Of a DNA stretch of 64,000 nucleotides, positions 9,701 through 19,439 are shown piece by piece. A program made the translations under genes and the position numbers. The notes beneath the pieces were generated by a model, which was given only the letters and a program-made list of their open reading frames with translations, did no database searches and had not been told where the DNA came from. The stretch comes from Sphingomonas sp. (GTDB lineage Bacteria; Pseudomonadota; Alphaproteobacteria; Sphingomonadales; Sphingomonadaceae). Location: positions 496,001-560,000 of the forward strand of contig JAFKLY010000003.1 of the NCBI GenBank assembly GCA_017304655.1, given 5' to 3'. Within the stretch, counting starts at the first letter, position 1. Every line of letters starts with the position of its first letter.

Positions 9701-10297
9701 TCAACCAATCGGTCGGCGCGCCCGCAGGGCCTGCGCCAGTGTGCCTTCATCCAGATAGTCGAGTTCGCCACCCACCGGCACGCCATGGGCCAATTGGGTT
9801 AGCCGCACGGGGTAGGACTCCAGCCGCTCGGCGATGTAATGCGCGGTCGTCTGCCCCTCCAGCGTCGCATTCATGGCCAGCACGACCTCGTCGATGCCGC
9901 CAGCCGCGACGCGCTGGATGAGCGGCGCGATGGCCAGATCCTCGGGCCGCACGCCGTCCAGCGCGGAGAGCCGCCCGCCCAGCACATGAAAGCGCCCGGG
10001 GAACAGGCGCGATTTGTCCAGCGCCCAGAGATCGGCGACATCCTCGACCACGCAGAGCGCCCGCGCGTCCCGTCGCGGATCGGCGCAGATGCCGCAGGGA
10101 TCGACCGTGTCGACATTGCCGCACACCGAGCAATGCACCATGCGGGCCTGGACGGTTTCGAGCGCGCGCAAGAGGGGCACCAGCGCCGTATCGCGCCGCT
10201 GGAGCAGATGCAGCACAGCACGCCGCGCCGAGCGCGGACCAAGGCCGGGCAATCGGGCAAGCGCCTGGGTCAGCGCGTCAATCTCGGGTGAGGACAT
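9701..10297 (-). CDS. recR: Recombination mediator protein RecR
   Basis: Works with RecF/RecO to load RecA at single-strand gaps. The 198-residue protein shows the helix-hairpin-helix [14 protein letters not shown] and a zinc finger with [16 protein letters not shown]. It also has the Toprim start [13 protein letters not shown] and the terminal [22 protein letters not shown] 10297 gives the standard [20 protein letters not shown] start; an ATG three codons upstream is also in frame. It is divergent from fmt, with 53 bp between starts. Confidence 0.95.
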   Translation of the reverse strand: MSSPEIDALTQALARLPGLGPRSARRAVLHLLQRRDTALVPLLRALETVQARMVHCSVCGNVDTVDPCGICADPRRDARALCVVEDVADLWALDKSRLFPGRFHVLGGRLSALDGVRPEDLAIAPLIQRVAAGGIDEVVLAMNATLEGQTTAHYIAERLESYPVRLTQLAHGVPVGGELDYLDEGTLAQALRARRPIG

Positions 10298-10350
10298 GGG
10301 AGCCAAATAAAGGCTTGCGCTCCGCCGTTACAAGCGTTTCAGAGATGGCC

Positions 10351-11259
10351 ATGCGGATCATCTTCATGGGCACGCCTGATTTCGCGGTGCCGACGCTCGA
10401 TGCACTGGTCGAGGCCGGGCACGAGATCGCTGCCGTCTACACCCAGCCGCCTCGCCCTGCCGGCCGTGGCAAGGCGCCGCGCCCCAGCCCCGTGCAGGCG
10501 CGCGCAGAGGCGCTCGGCCTGACTGTGCGCACCCCGCTAAGCCTGCGCGATCCGGCCGAGCAGGACGCGTTCGACGATCTGGAGGCCGATGCCGCCGTGG
10601 TCGCGGCTTACGGCCTCATCCTGCCCATTCCGGTGCTGCACGCCCCGCGCCTTGGCAGTCTCAACGTCCATGCCTCGCTCCTGCCCCGCTGGCGTGGCGC
10701 TGCGCCGATCCAGCGCGCGATCCTGGCTGGTGACGCGGAAACCGGCGTCACCATCATGGCGATGGCCAAGGGGCTGGATACCGGGCCGATGCTGGCCACG
10801 GTTCGCACGCCCATCGACGGCAAGACAGCCGGCGCGCTCACCGACGAGCTGTCCCATGCCGGCGCAGCGGTGATGGTACAGGTCCTCGGAAACATCGGCG
10901 CCTTTCCGCCCGTCTTGCAGCCCGAGGACGGCGTCACATATGCCGAGAAGATCGACAAGGCGGAGAGCCGCCTAGATTTCAGCGCCGGAGCTGTCGCGGT
11001 CGAACGGCAGGTGCGCGCCTTCAATCCCGCGCCGGGCGCCTGGTTCGCCTATCAGGGCGAACGGATCAAGGTGCTTGCGGCAAGCATCGACGACACGCCG
11101 GGCACGCCGGGAGAACTGCTCGACGACGCCTTGCTGATCGGCTGCGGCACAGAGGGATCGCTGCGGCCGACTTTGGTTCAGCGCGCCGGAAAAGGCGTAA
11201 TGGCTACATCCGAGCTACTGCGCGGCTTCCCCATCCCTGCCGGCAGCCGACTGGATTGA
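10351..11259 (+). CDS. fmt: Methionyl-tRNA formyltransferase
   Basis: Transfers a formyl group from 10-formyl-tetrahydrofolate to initiator Met-tRNA. The 302-residue protein begins [14 protein letters not shown], has the catalytic [18 protein letters not shown] motif and ends with an Fmt C-terminal domain ([10 protein letters not shown] onward). The start at 10351 is chosen by homology; an ATG two codons upstream is equally possible, and a longer frame to 10288 would run into the divergent recR gene. truA follows after 10 bp, suggesting one transcript. Confidence 0.96.
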   Translation: MRIIFMGTPDFAVPTLDALVEAGHEIAAVYTQPPRPAGRGKAPRPSPVQARAEALGLTVRTPLSLRDPAEQDAFDDLEADAAVVAAYGLILPIPVLHAPRLGSLNVHASLLPRWRGAAPIQRAILAGDAETGVTIMAMAKGLDTGPMLATVRTPIDGKTAGALTDELSHAGAAVMVQVLGNIGAFPPVLQPEDGVTYAEKIDKAESRLDFSAGAVAVERQVRAFNPAPGAWFAYQGERIKVLAASIDDTPGTPGELLDDALLIGCGTEGSLRPTLVQRAGKGVMATSELLRGFPIPAGSRLD

Positions 11260-11269
11260 TCGGCGCGCC

Positions 11270-12010
11270 ATGACCCGCTTCGCCTTCACCATCGAATATG
11301 ATGGCCGGCCCTATATGGGCTGGCAGCGGCAGGCACATGGGCCGAGCGTGCAGCAGCATATCGAGGAAGCGCTAGGGCGGATCACCGGCCACGAACCGGT
11401 CATCCATTGCGCCGGCCGCACCGATGCGGGGGTTCATGCGCTTGCGATGCGGGCGCATGTCGATCTGGACAAGACGATCACGCCCTTCCGCCTGATGGAA
11501 GCGCTGAACGCGCATCTGCGGCCCGAGCCGATCGCGATCGTCGCCTGCGAGGCCGTGAGCGAGGAGTGGCATGCCCGCTTCTCCTGCATTGCCCGCGCTT
11601 ATGAGTATCGGATCCTCAATCGGCGCGCGCCGCTCACCTTCGAGCAGGGCCTCGTCTGGCGCGTGCCGCAACGGCTGGACAGCGACGCAATGCAGGTGGC
11701 GGCGCAACTGCTCATCGGCCGGCATGATTTCACCACTTTCCGCTCGGCCCAGTGCCAGGCGGACAGTCCGCTGCGCACGCTCGACCGGCTGGACGTGATC
11801 CGCGACGGCGAACGGATCACCGTCCATGCCAAGGCGCGCAGCTTCCTGCACCATCAGGTCCGCTCGATGGTCGGCTGCCTTGCCCTTGTCGGCACCGGTA
11901 CATGGGAGGTCGCGGACATGAAGGCCGCGCTGGACGCGCGCGATCGACAGGCGCTGGGCCACAATGCCCCGCCCGACGGCCTGTATTTCATGCGCGCGGA
12001 TTATCCGTAA
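11270..12010 (+). CDS. truA: tRNA pseudouridine(38-40) synthase TruA
   Basis: Isomerises uridines 38-40 in the anticodon arm of many tRNAs. The 246-residue protein opens with [16 protein letters not shown] and has the catalytic Asp in [12 protein letters not shown]. It also has the [14 protein letters not shown] motif and ends near [14 protein letters not shown], all diagnostic. It starts 10 bp after fmt, so the fmt-truA pair is probably cotranscribed. Confidence 0.97.
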   Translation: MTRFAFTIEYDGRPYMGWQRQAHGPSVQQHIEEALGRITGHEPVIHCAGRTDAGVHALAMRAHVDLDKTITPFRLMEALNAHLRPEPIAIVACEAVSEEWHARFSCIARAYEYRILNRRAPLTFEQGLVWRVPQRLDSDAMQVAAQLLIGRHDFTTFRSAQCQADSPLRTLDRLDVIRDGERITVHAKARSFLHHQVRSMVGCLALVGTGTWEVADMKAALDARDRQALGHNAPPDGLYFMRADYP

Positions 12011-12106
12011 TCTCAAGACGATAACCTCTCGGCAAGATTTTGGGCAGATCATGCGATCCTGCCGCACCCGGCCCCCTCGGCACCGGGAGCGGGGCGGAGG
12101 CTGTGT

Positions 12107-12544
12107 ATGGACATCCAGACACTCAAGGAGGAGCATCGCGCGCTGCTTGAACTGCGCAGCCAGATGCTGGCGCTGATCGATGATGCGGATCGCCCGTCCA
12201 CGCAGATCGCATCCCTTCGCTGGCGGTTCAGCCGGGTGCTGCTCGCGCACCTCGCCCGCGAGGACAAGCATCTCTACCCGCTACTGGGCGCTGCCAGCGA
12301 TCCGAAGCTCGCAGCGCTGGCGACGCGCTACGAGAGAGAGATGGGGAACATTGCACATTTGTGGCAGGCCTTCATCACCGACTGGCCGAGTGATCGCATG
12401 TCGCGGGAATGGAGCGCTTTCAAGCAAGCCGCGCGCTTCATCCTCGACGCCCTCCACACCCGCATCCTCTTTGAAGAACGCGATCTCTATCCGCGCTACG
12501 CGGCGCTTGTCTCGTCAGCAGCGACTCTGCCGCGCGCGGGCTGA
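12107..12544 (+). CDS. Hemerythrin HHE-domain protein
   Basis: Small all-helical protein of 145 residues with candidate di-iron ligands: EEHRALL near residue 8, HLAREDKHLYPLL near 46, IAHLWQAF near 82 and EERDLYPR near 123. Bacterial proteins of this type bind oxygen, nitric oxide or iron, or act as sensors; the exact role cannot be read from sequence. The last segment has EERDLYP where many members keep a His, so the ligand set may be slightly altered. It converges with the asparagine-synthetase-like gene, 4 bp between stops. Confidence 0.82.
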   Translation: MDIQTLKEEHRALLELRSQMLALIDDADRPSTQIASLRWRFSRVLLAHLAREDKHLYPLLGAASDPKLAALATRYEREMGNIAHLWQAFITDWPSDRMSREWSAFKQAARFILDALHTRILFEERDLYPRYAALVSSAATLPRAG

Positions 12545-12548
12545 TCCC

Positions 12549-14447
12549 TCAACCCAGCGAAAACAACCGCCCCAGCGCCTTGTCCAGCATCACCAGCTGC
12601 CACAGCAGCTGGCCATGATCCGTCGTACCGCTGCGATGCGCCTCGGCCAGTCGCGCGATGCGACGCATGTCGAACCATTCGGTGCGGGCCAGCGCGGAAC
12701 CGCCCGCGATTGCCCGTGCCTCACTGGCGAGCGCGCCGCGGAACCAATCGCTGACCGGCGTCACGAGGCGCGTTTGAGGCCCGTAGAGAATGTCGAGCGG
12801 TAACCGCTCCTCCATCGTCTTCCTGAGCAGATATTTGCCCGAGCGGCCGTGAATGCGCTGACGCACCGGCAGGCGGGCGGCGAACCCGACCAGCCGATGA
12901 TCGAGTAACGGTTCGCGCACTTGCAGGCCGACGGCCGTGCTCATCCGGTCGGTCCTGGTCAGGATATCGCCAGGCAGCGATATCTTCAGATCGGCATATT
13001 GCGCGCGGTCGATAGGATCACGCGCCGGCGCCTCGCGCATGGCCTTCACATAGCGGTCCTCGGCGCGATGTCCTGCGAAGGCGGCCTTGGCCTGATCGGT
13101 GAAGAGTTGCGCGCGGACAGCCGCCGGGATCATGGCGACGGATGCCGCATATGCCTCCGCCCCATCCATCGCGAGGCCGAGCACGGTCGACTTGGCGCGC
13201 AGGAGGCGCGGCGCCCAGTCCGCCGTGGGATACAATGCGCCGAGCGGCCCGAACAAACCGCGCCGCAGCGCTCCGGGGATGAACCGCCGCGCCATTTCCT
13301 CGCGATGCTGGAAGATGTGGCGACGATTGCCGGCGAACGCCTCATCTACGCCATCCCCTGACAGGGCAACCGCCACGCTTTCGCGCGCCAGCTCGCACAG
13401 GCGGAACATCGGCACCGCGGAGGCATCGGCAAAGGGTTCATCGAAATGCGCGGCAATGCGATCAATCAGACGAGAATCATCCGACGACAGAAGCCGACTG
13501 CGATGATCGGTACCAAAACGGCGCGCGATGCGCTCGGCATGGTCAGTCTCGCCGGCTGCAGCCACGTCAAAGCCGATTGTGCAGGTCTTGACCGGCTGGC
13601 TGCTCGCCTCGGCCATCAAGGCAACGACCGTGCTGCTCGCCACGCCGCCGGAGAGGAAGGCGCCCACAGGCACGTCCGCCATCAGGCGCGAGCGCACTGC
13701 GTTCTGAAGGAGAGACAGCAGTTCATCTTCCAGCGCGTCGGGCCGTGCGGTGGTGCGTTCGGCGAAGCTCACGTCCCAATAGCGCGATGGCGGCGACAAA
13801 GGCCGGCCGCGCACGGCAAGCAACGCCTCGCCCGCGCCCAGCTTGCGCACGCCCTTCACGATGGACGTGTCGTCGGGCACATAGCCATAAGCGAGATAAT
13901 CCTCGACCGCGCTCAGCTCCGGCACGCGGCGAAGACCCGGATGGGCCAGCAGCCCCTTCAGTTCCGAGGCGAAGATCAGGCTGCCGTCCGCCAGCGTCGC
14001 ATAAAGCAGCGGCTTGACGCCGAATCGATCCCGCACCAGCCAGAGCGACTGCGTGCGCGCATCATGGAGTGCGAAGGCGAACATGCCTTCGAAGCGCTCG
14101 ACGCAGCGCTCGCCCCACTGCCGCCAGCTATGGAGAATGACTTCGGTATCGCTCTGCGTGCGGAACTGGTGTCCCTTGGCTTTGAGCTCGGCGCGCAACT
14201 CGGCGAAATTATAGATCTCGCCATTAAAGGTAACGGTCACGTCCCCCTCCGGCGTCGCCATCGGCTGGGCGCCACCTTCGGTATCGACGATCGCAAGGCG
14301 CAAATGCCCCAGTCCGACACCCGGCGCGGACCACAGGCCCGACCCGTCCGGCCCGCGATGACGCATAGGCGCGAGCATGGCGCCCACACGCGCTTCATCG
14401 ACCGGCTTGGCCGTCTCGACGAAAAAAATGCCTGCAATGCCGCCCAT
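12549..14447 (-). CDS. XrtA-associated amidotransferase / asparagine synthetase homologue with altered active sites
   Basis: Intact 632-residue protein with an N-terminal class II glutamine amidotransferase domain (1-210: HRGPDG, NGEIYNF, SDTEVIL) and a C-terminal ATP-pyrophosphatase synthetase domain. It resembles the exosortase A system-associated amidotransferase 1 family (TIGR03108), and the XrtA-associated ATPase gene is just upstream. The N-terminus reads MGGIAGIF, so the nucleophile Cys2 is Gly. The PP-loop reads SGGVASS, so the Asp of SGGVDSS is Ala270. SGDGVDEAF and LTRTDRMS also differ from the usual SGDGADE and VKVDRMS. Length and domain structure are kept, which suggests a pseudoenzyme rather than decay. 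Glutamine- and ATP-dependent activity looks unlikely as encoded. Confidence 0.85.
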   Translation of the reverse strand: MGGIAGIFFVETAKPVDEARVGAMLAPMRHRGPDGSGLWSAPGVGLGHLRLAIVDTEGGAQPMATPEGDVTVTFNGEIYNFAELRAELKAKGHQFRTQSDTEVILHSWRQWGERCVERFEGMFAFALHDARTQSLWLVRDRFGVKPLLYATLADGSLIFASELKGLLAHPGLRRVPELSAVEDYLAYGYVPDDTSIVKGVRKLGAGEALLAVRGRPLSPPSRYWDVSFAERTTARPDALEDELLSLLQNAVRSRLMADVPVGAFLSGGVASSTVVALMAEASSQPVKTCTIGFDVAAAGETDHAERIARRFGTDHRSRLLSSDDSRLIDRIAAHFDEPFADASAVPMFRLCELARESVAVALSGDGVDEAFAGNRRHIFQHREEMARRFIPGALRRGLFGPLGALYPTADWAPRLLRAKSTVLGLAMDGAEAYAASVAMIPAAVRAQLFTDQAKAAFAGHRAEDRYVKAMREAPARDPIDRAQYADLKISLPGDILTRTDRMSTAVGLQVREPLLDHRLVGFAARLPVRQRIHGRSGKYLLRKTMEERLPLDILYGPQTRLVTPVSDWFRGALASEARAIAGGSALARTEWFDMRRIARLAEAHRSGTTDHGQLLWQLVMLDKALGRLFSLG

Positions 14448-14513
14448 GGGCCGAGCGCCTAGCGGATCGCGAGGCCACGGTCAGCCTAATCTTGGTGAGC
14501 GCGGGAAGACGGG

Positions 14514-15731
14514 TCAGGCCACCCGGCTCGCAAAGGGACCATTGCGCGCATCGCGCTCGACCCATTCGATCAGTTTGGAAAGCACGCGCCGCAGCACTTC
14601 GTCCTGTTCTTCCAGACGCTGCTCCGCGCGCGCCAGCCGTTCCTCCAGCCCGGCAATCCGCTCATCGTCCGTGACCATTGGGCCGTCCGGCTGAACGCCC
14701 CTCGCAACGGCGGCGTTCAAGGTTTCAACTTCGACCTGCAAGGCAAGCAGCCGGGCAATGTCTCCGCTCTCGTCTCTCGGTATCGCGATTCGCGCTCCCG
14801 CATCGTTCAAGGGGCCGCCCGCTTCGGCGGTCCGGGTTGCACCGGGCTCGTCCAACGACTGGGTCAATTCCAGTTCTGTCCGATCAGCGAAATCGTTTGC
14901 CAGCATCTCGCCCCCGGCCTCCCCGACCGCAAGATCAGCGACCACGGCTTCGACCACGCGCTCGTCGATGATGTCGAGCTGGTCGATAGCGCCGAGCAGC
15001 AATACACGGCCTGCCAGAGCATTCAGTCTCCGGGGAACACAGCCGCTTGCCTGCGCCAGCAGCGCATAGGCCTCCGGCGTGAAGCGCGGATTGCCCGTCC
15101 AGCCGACCACCTTGAGCCGATGCTCGATATAGGGGCCGACTTCCTCGGGCTTCATCGGCGCAAGATGATGCGTGGCGATGATGCGCTGGCGCAATTGCTC
15201 CAGCCCGTCGCTGCCGTTGACCCGTTCGCGAAACTCGGGCTGACCGAGCAGGAAGATCTGCAGCAGCGACTGGCCGCCAAGCTGGAAATTGCTCAACATG
15301 CGCAGCTCTTCCAGCGCTGGTGCGGCGAGATTCTGCGCTTCATCGACGATCAACAACGTACGCCGCCCCGCGCGCGCCTGATGATGGAGAAAGGCCTCGA
15401 TGCGGCTCAGCACATGCGCCTTTTCGACATGGTCGGTCGCGATCCCGAAGACTTCCGCTGCGAGCCGAAGCATGTCGTCACCACCGACCTGGGTCGAGAC
15501 GATCTTGACGGCCGTGAGGCGCTGCGGATCGATGGTCGCCATGAGATGGCCGACGAGCGTGGTCTTGCCTACGCCGATGTCGCCGGTGATGACGATGAAG
15601 CCTTCGCCCTGCGCCAGACCATAGCCCAGATAGGACATCGCCTTGCGGTGCGTCGTGCTCTCGAAATAGAATTGCGTATCCGGCGTGAGCTGGAAAGGTC
15701 GGCCGGTGAAGCGATAATAAGTGTCGTACAT
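14514..15731 (-). CDS. XrtA/PEP-CTERM system-associated ATPase
   Basis: AAA/ExeA-like ATPase of 405 residues starting MYDTYYRFTGRPFQLTPD, the typical opening of the exosortase-system ATPase (TIGR03015). Walker A is GDIGVGKTTL near residue 50 and Walker B is LLIVDEAQN near 125; a GQPEFRERV motif follows. The C-terminal 130 residues are family-variable and end in a Glu/Arg-rich helix (EERLARAEQRLEEQDEVLRR) likely to form a coiled coil. The family belongs to exopolysaccharide export loci linked to exosortase A. It lies 66 bp upstream of the amidotransferase homologue. Confidence 0.88.
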   Translation of the reverse strand: MYDTYYRFTGRPFQLTPDTQFYFESTTHRKAMSYLGYGLAQGEGFIVITGDIGVGKTTLVGHLMATIDPQRLTAVKIVSTQVGGDDMLRLAAEVFGIATDHVEKAHVLSRIEAFLHHQARAGRRTLLIVDEAQNLAAPALEELRMLSNFQLGGQSLLQIFLLGQPEFRERVNGSDGLEQLRQRIIATHHLAPMKPEEVGPYIEHRLKVVGWTGNPRFTPEAYALLAQASGCVPRRLNALAGRVLLLGAIDQLDIIDERVVEAVVADLAVGEAGGEMLANDFADRTELELTQSLDEPGATRTAEAGGPLNDAGARIAIPRDESGDIARLLALQVEVETLNAAVARGVQPDGPMVTDDERIAGLEERLARAEQRLEEQDEVLRRVLSKLIEWVERDARNGPFASRVA

Positions 15732-16003
15732 AGCGCGAGAAACTCCGGGACCTTAATCAGACGTGATAGCGAAGGCGGCGCCGAGCCAATAGGAAAATGC
15801 TGCCTTTCCCGCCCTGACGATCGAGCGAATCGATGCCGATCGCAGCCCGTGCGGCAAGGCGGCGGATCGCCCGGCAATGACCGGCGTTGGCGCCGATTTT
15901 GGTCACGATTTCCACTCCGTCGATGCCGGAAATGGAATGGCCAAAAAGCATGAACATAGCGTTAGAAATCGATGGATTTTGCCGCGATGCGACGGCTCGA
16001 TGC

Positions 16004-17254
16004 TCAGCCTTCGTCGACCAGAAGCTCCGGCGCTGGGCCATGCCCCAGAAAGGCTGAGGGACTTGCGCTCGCGCCGTAAGCGCCAGCCAGAAAGACCGCG
16101 ATCAGATCGCCCGGCGCGACGGGTGGCAATGCCACCGCCTCCCCAAGCCTGTCGAGCGGTGTGCACAGGCAACCGACCACGGTGACCGGCTCGTCCGCCA
16201 CCGGCGCGCCGAACCGGTTGGCGATCGCCAGCGGGTAATTGCGCCGCACGACAGTGCCGAAATTGCCGCTCGCCGCGAGCTGGTGATGCAGGCCGCCATC
16301 AACCACCGCGTAGCGCTCGCCCTGGCTGGTCTTCACATCGATCACGCGGGTGAGATAAACCCCCGCCGGCGCGACGAGATAGCGCCCCAGTTCCAGCGCG
16401 AAGGTGCTCGGCGCCAGGATCGCAGGCCGCGCCGCCAGCGTCTCGACAAGAGCCGCGCCGATCGTCCCGACATCAAGCGGCTCATCCCCGGCGAAATAGG
16501 GCACGCCAAAACCGCCGCCCAGATTGACCAGCGGGGGCGCGGCGCCCACCTCGTCGGACAGGCGCGCAGCCAAAGCGACGGTCTGTGCTTGAGCGGCAAT
16601 GATCGCGTCGGCATCCAGCGCCTGCGAACCGGCGAAGATATGCCAGCCGCACCATTCGGCACCGGCAGCGATCACCTGTCGCGCGAGCGCTCCCGCACGG
16701 TCTGCATCCACGCCGAACGGCTTGGCGCCGCCGCCCATGCGCATCCCGGAACCCTTGAGCTCGAAATCGGGATTGACCCGAACGGCAAGGCGAGGACGCA
16801 CCGCCAGTCGCTCGGCCAGCGCGAGAGCGCGGGCGGCCTCCCCTTCGGATTCAAGATTGATCGTGACGCCCGCACGCAGTGCGGCGTCCAGTTCATCATC
16901 GCGTTTGCCGGGACCGGCAAAGCTGATGTGCTCCGGCACCATGCCCGCCTGCTGCGCCACGGCCAGCTCCCCTTTCGAGGCGATATCGAAGCCGTCGACC
17001 ATGTCCGCCATCAAGGCGAGCAACGGTGGGAAGGGATTGGCCTTGATCGCATAATGCAGGCCGACGCCATCGGGCAGCACAGCGCGCAAGGCGGCAATCC
17101 GCGTGCGGACAAGGCCCGCATCATAAACGAACAGCGGCGTGCCTGCTTCATCGGCAAGCGCGGCCGCGCCACAGCCGCCAATGAGCAGCATGCCGTTCTC
17201 AGCCGTGAAGCCGGGCGGGATCGGCCCCATCGGCTTGATCTTCTGCCCACTCAT
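16004..17254 (-). CDS. PLP-dependent decarboxylase, exosortase A system-associated
   Basis: Fold-type III (alanine racemase-like) decarboxylase of 416 residues, related to diaminopimelate and ornithine decarboxylases. The PLP-lysine motif is LHYAIKANPFPPLL; the Gly-rich phosphate-binding motif is VNLGGGFGVPYF. The C-terminal barrel contains GRYLVAPAGVYLTRV and CTPLD. It matches the XrtA-associated decarboxylase family (TIGR03099), always found with the acyl-CoA ligase next to it. ATG 17254 overlaps the ligase stop by 4 bp (ATGA); the longer frame lies inside the ligase. It probably supplies an amine for a modified exopolysaccharide or lipid; the exact substrate is unknown. Confidence 0.9.
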   Translation of the reverse strand: MSGQKIKPMGPIPPGFTAENGMLLIGGCGAAALADEAGTPLFVYDAGLVRTRIAALRAVLPDGVGLHYAIKANPFPPLLALMADMVDGFDIASKGELAVAQQAGMVPEHISFAGPGKRDDELDAALRAGVTINLESEGEAARALALAERLAVRPRLAVRVNPDFELKGSGMRMGGGAKPFGVDADRAGALARQVIAAGAEWCGWHIFAGSQALDADAIIAAQAQTVALAARLSDEVGAAPPLVNLGGGFGVPYFAGDEPLDVGTIGAALVETLAARPAILAPSTFALELGRYLVAPAGVYLTRVIDVKTSQGERYAVVDGGLHHQLAASGNFGTVVRRNYPLAIANRFGAPVADEPVTVVGCLCTPLDRLGEAVALPPVAPGDLIAVFLAGAYGASASPSAFLGHGPAPELLVDEG

Positions 17255-18783
17255 GCGCTTGTCTCCTGCGCCATGGCGGCCAGCGCCACGCGGTCGATCT
17301 TGCCATTGGGATTGCGCGGCAGAGCGGCGAGCACATGCAGCTCGGCCGGCTGCATGAAGCTCGGCAGCGCCTGCCGCAGGGCGACGCGCAGACGATCCGG
17401 CAAGGCGTGCGCATCCGTCTCGCACAAGGCCACATCCGCCCGCACAAACAGGATGATCGCCTGCCCCAACCGCGCATCAGGACGGCCGAGCGCGCAGGCT
17501 TCCGCCACGCCGGCCACAGCCAACGCCGCGTCCTCGATCTCGCTAGGGCTGATCCGGTTGCCGGCGCTCTTGATCATCGCATCGTCGCGCCCGATGAAGC
17601 GCAGCAGCCCGTCCTTGTCCCGCACTGCCGTATCGCCAGACCAGACCGCCATTCCCCCATAGAGCGACGCCGCCGGCGCCGGGCGGAAGCGCTGGGCCGT
17701 GCGCTCGGCATCGCGCCAATAGCCTTGGGCGACCAGCGGACCGGCATGGACCAGCTCGCCCGGCTCGTCATCATCGGTGATCGTGCCATCAGGGCGGACG
17801 ATCAGCACTTCCGCATCGGGAATGGCGCGGCCAATGCTGTCGGGATGATCGTCGAGCATGTCAGGCGGCAGGAAGGTCGATCGAAACGCCTCGGTGAGGC
17901 CATACATCGCCACGATATCGACGCCAGGAAAGGTCTCGCGCAACCGGGTGATCAAGGGCCGCGTGAGCGCACCGCCACTGTTGGTGATTCGTCGCAACCG
18001 CGCGACCGCCTCGGCTGGCCAGTCCGTCTCGACGAGTTGCACCCAAAGCGGCGGGACGCCTGCCAAGGTGGTGATGCCCTGCGAGCCAACCGTGCGTGCC
18101 ACGTCGCGCGGCAACAGATAATCGAACGGCACGACGCAACCGCCTGCCCACCAGGTCGAGAAGAGCTGGTTCTGCCCGTAATCGAAGCTGAGCGGCAGCA
18201 GCGCGAGCGTCCGGTCGTCCCGCGCCAGCCCGAGATAGATTGCGACCGAGCGGGCGCCGATCATCAGATTGGCGTGGCTCAGCATCACGCCCTTGGGCCG
18301 CCCGGTGGAACCGGACGTGTAGAGGATTTCGACAAGCGCCTCGGGATCGGCTTGCCCCGGCCCCAGCACCGGGCGAGATGCGTCGACCATGATGGCATCG
18401 ATCTCGGCCTCTTCCGCCCTGTTCAGGCCGGCAGGCTGGTCGCCCGGCTCAAGCATGGCGAACCGGCTGCTGATGGAGATCAGCATCGCCGCCTCGCTAT
18501 CTGCCAGAATGTGCGCGACCTGCGCTCGCTTGAGCAGAGGATTCACCGGCACATAGACCAGACCCGCCCGTGCGCAGGCAAGCGGGAGGATCGCCGCCGC
18601 CCGCCCCTTCGTAAGCCAGGCCGCAATCCGGCTCCCGGGAGACAGGCCAAAGCCCGCTAGCCAGGCCGCGAGCCGCCCCGTCATCGCTTCCAGAGCAGCA
18701 TAGTCGACCGTGCCGAACTTCCCGGCAAGCGCGCTGTCGCCCGGCGCCCCGCATTGCGTCAGATGGTCGAGCGGCATGATCAT
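17251..18783 (-). CDS. Acyl-CoA ligase (AMP-forming), exosortase A system-associated
   Basis: Adenylate-forming enzyme of 510 residues. Core motifs are YTSGSTGRPKGVMLSH (P-loop), MYGLTEAFRSTFLP, SIGRAIPDAEVLIV and GRDDAMIKSAGNRISPSEIE (hinge and lysine region). The C-terminal catalytic Lys lies in RNPNGKIDR. It fits the XrtA-associated ligase family (TIGR03098), which pairs with the decarboxylase gene it overlaps and with an acyl carrier protein, here encoded divergently 186 bp away. Together they suggest activation and transfer of an acyl or amino-acyl group onto a carrier. Confidence 0.92.
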   Translation of the reverse strand: MIMPLDHLTQCGAPGDSALAGKFGTVDYAALEAMTGRLAAWLAGFGLSPGSRIAAWLTKGRAAAILPLACARAGLVYVPVNPLLKRAQVAHILADSEAAMLISISSRFAMLEPGDQPAGLNRAEEAEIDAIMVDASRPVLGPGQADPEALVEILYTSGSTGRPKGVMLSHANLMIGARSVAIYLGLARDDRTLALLPLSFDYGQNQLFSTWWAGGCVVPFDYLLPRDVARTVGSQGITTLAGVPPLWVQLVETDWPAEAVARLRRITNSGGALTRPLITRLRETFPGVDIVAMYGLTEAFRSTFLPPDMLDDHPDSIGRAIPDAEVLIVRPDGTITDDDEPGELVHAGPLVAQGYWRDAERTAQRFRPAPAASLYGGMAVWSGDTAVRDKDGLLRFIGRDDAMIKSAGNRISPSEIEDAALAVAGVAEACALGRPDARLGQAIILFVRADVALCETDAHALPDRLRVALRQALPSFMQPAELHVLAALPRNPNGKIDRVALAAMAQETSA

Positions 18784-18969
18784 GACGTGCCCTTACCATG
18801 ATCGCCGGATTTTGTGAGCCATTCCTGCCGGTCGTCGGGCCGCGACCCACACCGCCATGCAGACAGGTCACTCACAGCGCGCTGCCACAGGGAAACGCGG
18901 GAAGAAGCCCGCCGGCCGGAGCGGAACTCCGCTTTTCAAAGCTGCGCGAAGCCGCTAGGCGCGTCCGCG

Positions 18970-19275
18970 ATGCGGACGACGAAAGACAGGAAGGTCAAAG
19001 GCGCGCACGGAACGCCCGCCGAAGCGGCGCTGCGCGCGGCCTTGCAGGACGTGCTGGGCCTGGATGCGGCGCGCGTGGCGGCCTTCGACGATGCAACCTT
19101 GCTGTTCGGCGACCTGCCGGAACTCGATTCCATGGCCGTCGCCACGCTGTTGACCGATCTGGAGGATCGTTTCGACATCATCATTGATGATGACGACATT
19201 GACGCCGAAACCTTCGAAAGCTTTGGAAATCTCAGCGCTTTCCTGCAGCGGAAGCTGGCCGATCGCGCCGGCTGA
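18970..19275 (+). CDS. Acyl carrier protein (XrtA-associated type)
   Basis: Acidic carrier protein of 101 residues with the phosphopantetheine-attachment serine in LPELDSMAVATLLTDLEDRF and an Asp-rich third helix (IIIDDDDIDAETF). It is probably loaded by the acyl-CoA ligase transcribed divergently. The frame is open to 18814, but ATG 18970 starts just before the helical domain and the extra 52 residues are low-complexity. It is longer at the N-terminus than housekeeping AcpP and lacks its neighbours (fabD/fabF), so it is a dedicated carrier. Confidence 0.87.
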   Translation: MRTTKDRKVKGAHGTPAEAALRAALQDVLGLDAARVAAFDDATLLFGDLPELDSMAVATLLTDLEDRFDIIIDDDDIDAETFESFGNLSAFLQRKLADRAG

Positions 19276-19439
19276 CGGGCGCAGGCCGACGGCCATGCCC
19301 TTGCACATGTGCAAATGATGCAATCGCTCGACCGCGTTTTGCGGTTGTCCGATTGTTTGCAATGCAACAATTTCACCCTGCAAAACAAAACAGGATGCTG
19401 AACGAGGCTCTTTTGTCTGACTTACAAAGGAGACTGTTC

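Noticed and set aside
15732..16003. Possible PEP-CTERM or other small gene between the XrtA-associated ATPase and decarboxylase genes
   Set aside because: Both strands give only short frames without signal peptide, PEP motif or ribosome site.
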